Below, piece by piece: positions 62,194 to 64,000 of a stretch of 64,000 nt of DNA. The stretch's first letter is position 1. Each line of letters starts with the position of its first letter. The stretch spans positions 1-64,000 of the forward strand of contig CAVZXS010000017.1 of assembly GCA_963779325.1 (NCBI GenBank), read 5' to 3'. The position numbers and the translations under genes were made by a program. The stretch is from CAVZXS01 sp963779325. Lineage in GTDB: Bacteria > Bacteroidota > Bacteroidia > Chitinophagales > Chitinophagaceae. The notes below the pieces were generated by a model. It worked only from the letters and a program-made list of their open reading frames with translations, was not told the DNA's origin and did no database searches.

Positions 62194-62868
62194 ATGAAAC
62201 GAAAACTAAAGCGCTTCGCAATTGTTATTTTGTTATTACTACTGAGCTTCGCGGCTTATGTAGAAATTGCTAACCGAAATTCAAAAAATATGACATACAG
62301 ACAAAAAATATTGAAAGCTGTATATCCGGCATTTATGTGGTTGTCAGGAAAAAAATCTGCCACGCTAAGCAACAGCAATAAAACACCGGCTGTTCCTTTC
62401 TATTCATTAAAAACTGTAACCGGCAGCGGAAAAGAGTTTGATTTTGCTGAATTGAAAGGAAAGAAAGTATTATTGGTAAATACGGCCAGCGACTGCGGCT
62501 ACACCAATCAATACGATGATTTGCAAAAGCTGCATGAAAAATTCAGCAACCAATTGGTAATACTCGGTTTCCCGGCCAATGATTTTAAAGAACAGGAAAA
62601 AGGAAACGATGAAGAGATTGCGCAGTTTTGCAAAGTCAATTTCGGCGTCACTTTCCCTTTAATGAAAAAAAGTTCGGTTGTAAAAACACCGGCGCAGAAT
62701 GAAATTTTTAAATGGCTCAGCGATTCCTCAAAAAATGGCTGGAACAACCTGGCACCCAAGTGGAATTTTTCCAAATACTTAGTAGATGAAAACGGGGTGT
62801 TGCTTAATTATTTTGATCCCGCCGTTTCGCCGCTCAGCAAAGAAGTAATTAGCGCAATAGAAAAATGA
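62194..62868 (+). CDS. Glutathione peroxidase-like thiol peroxidase, membrane-anchored
   Basis: The product is 224 residues. An N-terminal membrane anchor (about 5-23) and a linker of about 40 residues precede the peroxidase domain: NTASDCGYTNQYDDLQKL (active Cys), GFPANDFKEQEKG and WNFSKYLVDENG. It probably acts at the outer face of the inner membrane against lipid peroxides, consistent with the preceding aldehyde dehydrogenase (inference). Paralogue of 5859-6377. It overlaps the next gene as ATGA. Confidence 0.9.
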   Translation: MKRKLKRFAIVILLLLLSFAAYVEIANRNSKNMTYRQKILKAVYPAFMWLSGKKSATLSNSNKTPAVPFYSLKTVTGSGKEFDFAELKGKKVLLVNTASDCGYTNQYDDLQKLHEKFSNQLVILGFPANDFKEQEKGNDEEIAQFCKVNFGVTFPLMKKSSVVKTPAQNEIFKWLSDSSKNGWNNLAPKWNFSKYLVDENGVLLNYFDPAVSPLSKEVISAIEK

Positions 62869-63497
62869 GCAGCAATCAATTTGATATAAAATTAGAAATC
62901 GCTCACAGCATTACACACTGTATAGGAATTATTTTTGGCATTGCCGCCTTACCCGTGCTGAGCGCCATTGCCGCTCACAAAGATCATACGGTGGCCGTAG
63001 TGGGTGCCGCCATTTACGGGTTTTGTTTTTTATTGGTATTTACTTTTTCTACCGTCTATCATGCTTTTCAAAACCCGCGGGTAAAGAAAGTGTTACTCAT
63101 CCTGGATCATATCAGTATTTATTTTTTAATAGCCGGTACTTACACACCCTTCCTGTTAAACTACATGATGAACCCGACCGGCATTACGCTGCTTTCTGTG
63201 TTGTGGAGTTTAACATTGGTTGGTATTTTTTTTAAAGTTTTCTTTGCTGATCGGTATAATTTTATATCCACCGGTATTTACCTGGCCATGGGCTGGATTA
63301 TGTTGGCCGGCGGTCGCCAATTTTTTACCGCCATACCTTCTTCGGTATTAACCATGATTATTATCGGCGGGGGGCTATACACTATCGGTACCGTTTTTTA
63401 TTTGTGGGAAAAATTTTATTACCATCATGTCATCTGGCATTTGTTTGTACTGGCTGCGGCCATTTGTCATTATGTAGCTGTATTGTTAATGGTGTAA
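62865..63497 (+). CDS. Hemolysin III/PAQR-family membrane protein
   Basis: The product is 210 residues with seven membrane segments. Conserved marks are EIAHSITHCIGIIF near the start, STVYHAF, LDHISIYFLIAGTYTPF and the ending HVIWHLFVLAAAICHY, whose Ser, His and Asp form the zinc site of the PAQR fold. Function is unclear; some bacterial members influence membrane fatty acids. It starts within the stop codon of the preceding peroxidase gene. Confidence 0.92.
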   Translation: MSSNQFDIKLEIAHSITHCIGIIFGIAALPVLSAIAAHKDHTVAVVGAAIYGFCFLLVFTFSTVYHAFQNPRVKKVLLILDHISIYFLIAGTYTPFLLNYMMNPTGITLLSVLWSLTLVGIFFKVFFADRYNFISTGIYLAMGWIMLAGGRQFFTAIPSSVLTMIIIGGGLYTIGTVFYLWEKFYYHHVIWHLFVLAAAICHYVAVLLMV

Positions 63498-63553
63498 TAC
63501 TTTCATAAATTTCTCAATAGAAAAATATTTTTATACCGCTGCAAAAGATAAAC

Positions 63554-64000
63554 ATGAAGAATATTTTTAGGCAAATCGATTTTCAATCTCTTGTTCATCG
63601 CATTAACGAACTCAATTCAAACAGTAAAAGAAAATGGGGCAAAATGAATGCAGAACAAATGCTTGCTCATTGCAGCGACCAAATTCGTTTGGCATTAGCT
63701 GAAAAACAACCGCATGAAACGCCCAATTTTTTCAATCGTAATGTGATGAAGTATTTTGGTTTGTGGCTGCCGCGAATTCCTTTACGAAATTTAAAAGCAC
63801 CTGTTGATATGAACCGGCAATTATTTGGGACAGTTTCTTCGGATATTATTACGGAAAAAAAGAACCTGCTTGATTTGATCAGTCAGTTCAGGGCATCATC
63901 TGCTGATTTCACTTTCCAATCGCATCCCATGTACGGAAAATTAAACAGGAGACAATGGGGCCGGTTTATATATGTGCATTTAGATCATCATTTAAGGCAA
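63554..64000 (+). CDS. DinB-like protein (DUF1569), truncated by the window end
   Basis: The frame is open from ATG 63554 to the window edge (149 codons). MNAEQMLAHCSDQIRLAL near residue 36 and HPMYGKLNRRQWGRFIYVHLDHHLRQ at the end are typical of DUF1569/DinB four-helix bundles, which carry three His for a metal ion. Their biochemical role is usually unknown; some are thiol transferases. The stop codon is outside the window. Confidence 0.85.
   Translation, partial: MKNIFRQIDFQSLVHRINELNSNSKRKWGKMNAEQMLAHCSDQIRLALAEKQPHETPNFFNRNVMKYFGLWLPRIPLRNLKAPVDMNRQLFGTVSSDIITEKKNLLDLISQFRASSADFTFQSHPMYGKLNRRQWGRFIYVHLDHHLRQ

Overview
The window is AT-rich chromosomal DNA from a member of the Bacteroidota, most likely the Chitinophagaceae (inference). 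Supporting evidence: the phylum-specific -7 promoter box TAnnTTTG occurs in front of many genes (with a correctly spaced -33 TTTG before the SusC gene and eno); there is a SusC/RagA receptor, a GldA-type gliding ABC ATPase, a RicT/PSP1 protein next to holB, many short lipoproteins, and several families of palindromic dispersed repeats of the kind common in this phylum. I see no prophage, IS element, CRISPR array, rRNA or tRNA.

Layout. 1-13 kb: start of a frameshifted SusC receptor, zinc protease, radA, comF, a beta-helix lipoprotein, glutathione peroxidase, holB, ricT, a hydrolase, and a NagZ-type GH3/serine-hydrolase gene split by a frameshift. 13-24 kb: a PIN-type toxin-antitoxin pair, mutL, a repeat cluster, PBP4-like dacB, an oxidoreductase, an arginase-like protein with altered metal ligands, an amidase, small lipoproteins and kbl. 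24-30 kb: ECF sigma factor, anti-sigma-like protein (frameshifted), outer-membrane barrel protein, L,D-transpeptidase and two tandem hydrolases. 31-37 kb: acs carrying an in-frame DUF559 nuclease insertion, an MHS-type transporter, a DUF6814-like small membrane protein and nhaD. 37-44 kb: gldA, eno, a DivIC/FtsB-like protein, iscA-iscU-iscS, methylmalonyl-CoA epimerase and a sorbosone-dehydrogenase-like lipoprotein. 44-57 kb: a ParE-type TA pair, rnc, recQ, copA, tsaE-ald, an acyltransferase, an ABC ATPase with lpxA, and rpmH/rnpA/yidD. 57-64 kb: sod, a tripartite HipBST system, tadA, aldehyde dehydrogenase, a second glutathione peroxidase, a hemolysin-III protein and the start of a DinB-like gene.

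The most unusual object is a roughly 495-bp insertion inside acs (about 32140-32634). It is a complete PD-(D/E)XK-type DUF559 endonuclease domain, bounded by two inverted palindromic repeats and read in frame with acetyl-CoA synthetase on both sides. The same class of repeat is also carried in frame, without nuclease cargo, elsewhere in acs, in recQ and at the start of the IscA gene; mutL and gldA carry other in-frame repeats. Repeats also fill nearly every gap of the isc operon. A second repeat family (a variable palindrome followed by a TTTATAGAAA-like tail) and a third composite family (an ACCCACCCC box followed by a palindrome) sit between genes.

Four genes (SusC receptor, GH3-serine hydrolase, anti-sigma, hipT) are each broken by an apparent single-base indel. 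Either this genome carries several recent pseudogenes, or the assembly has residual indel errors; the second reading should be tested first.
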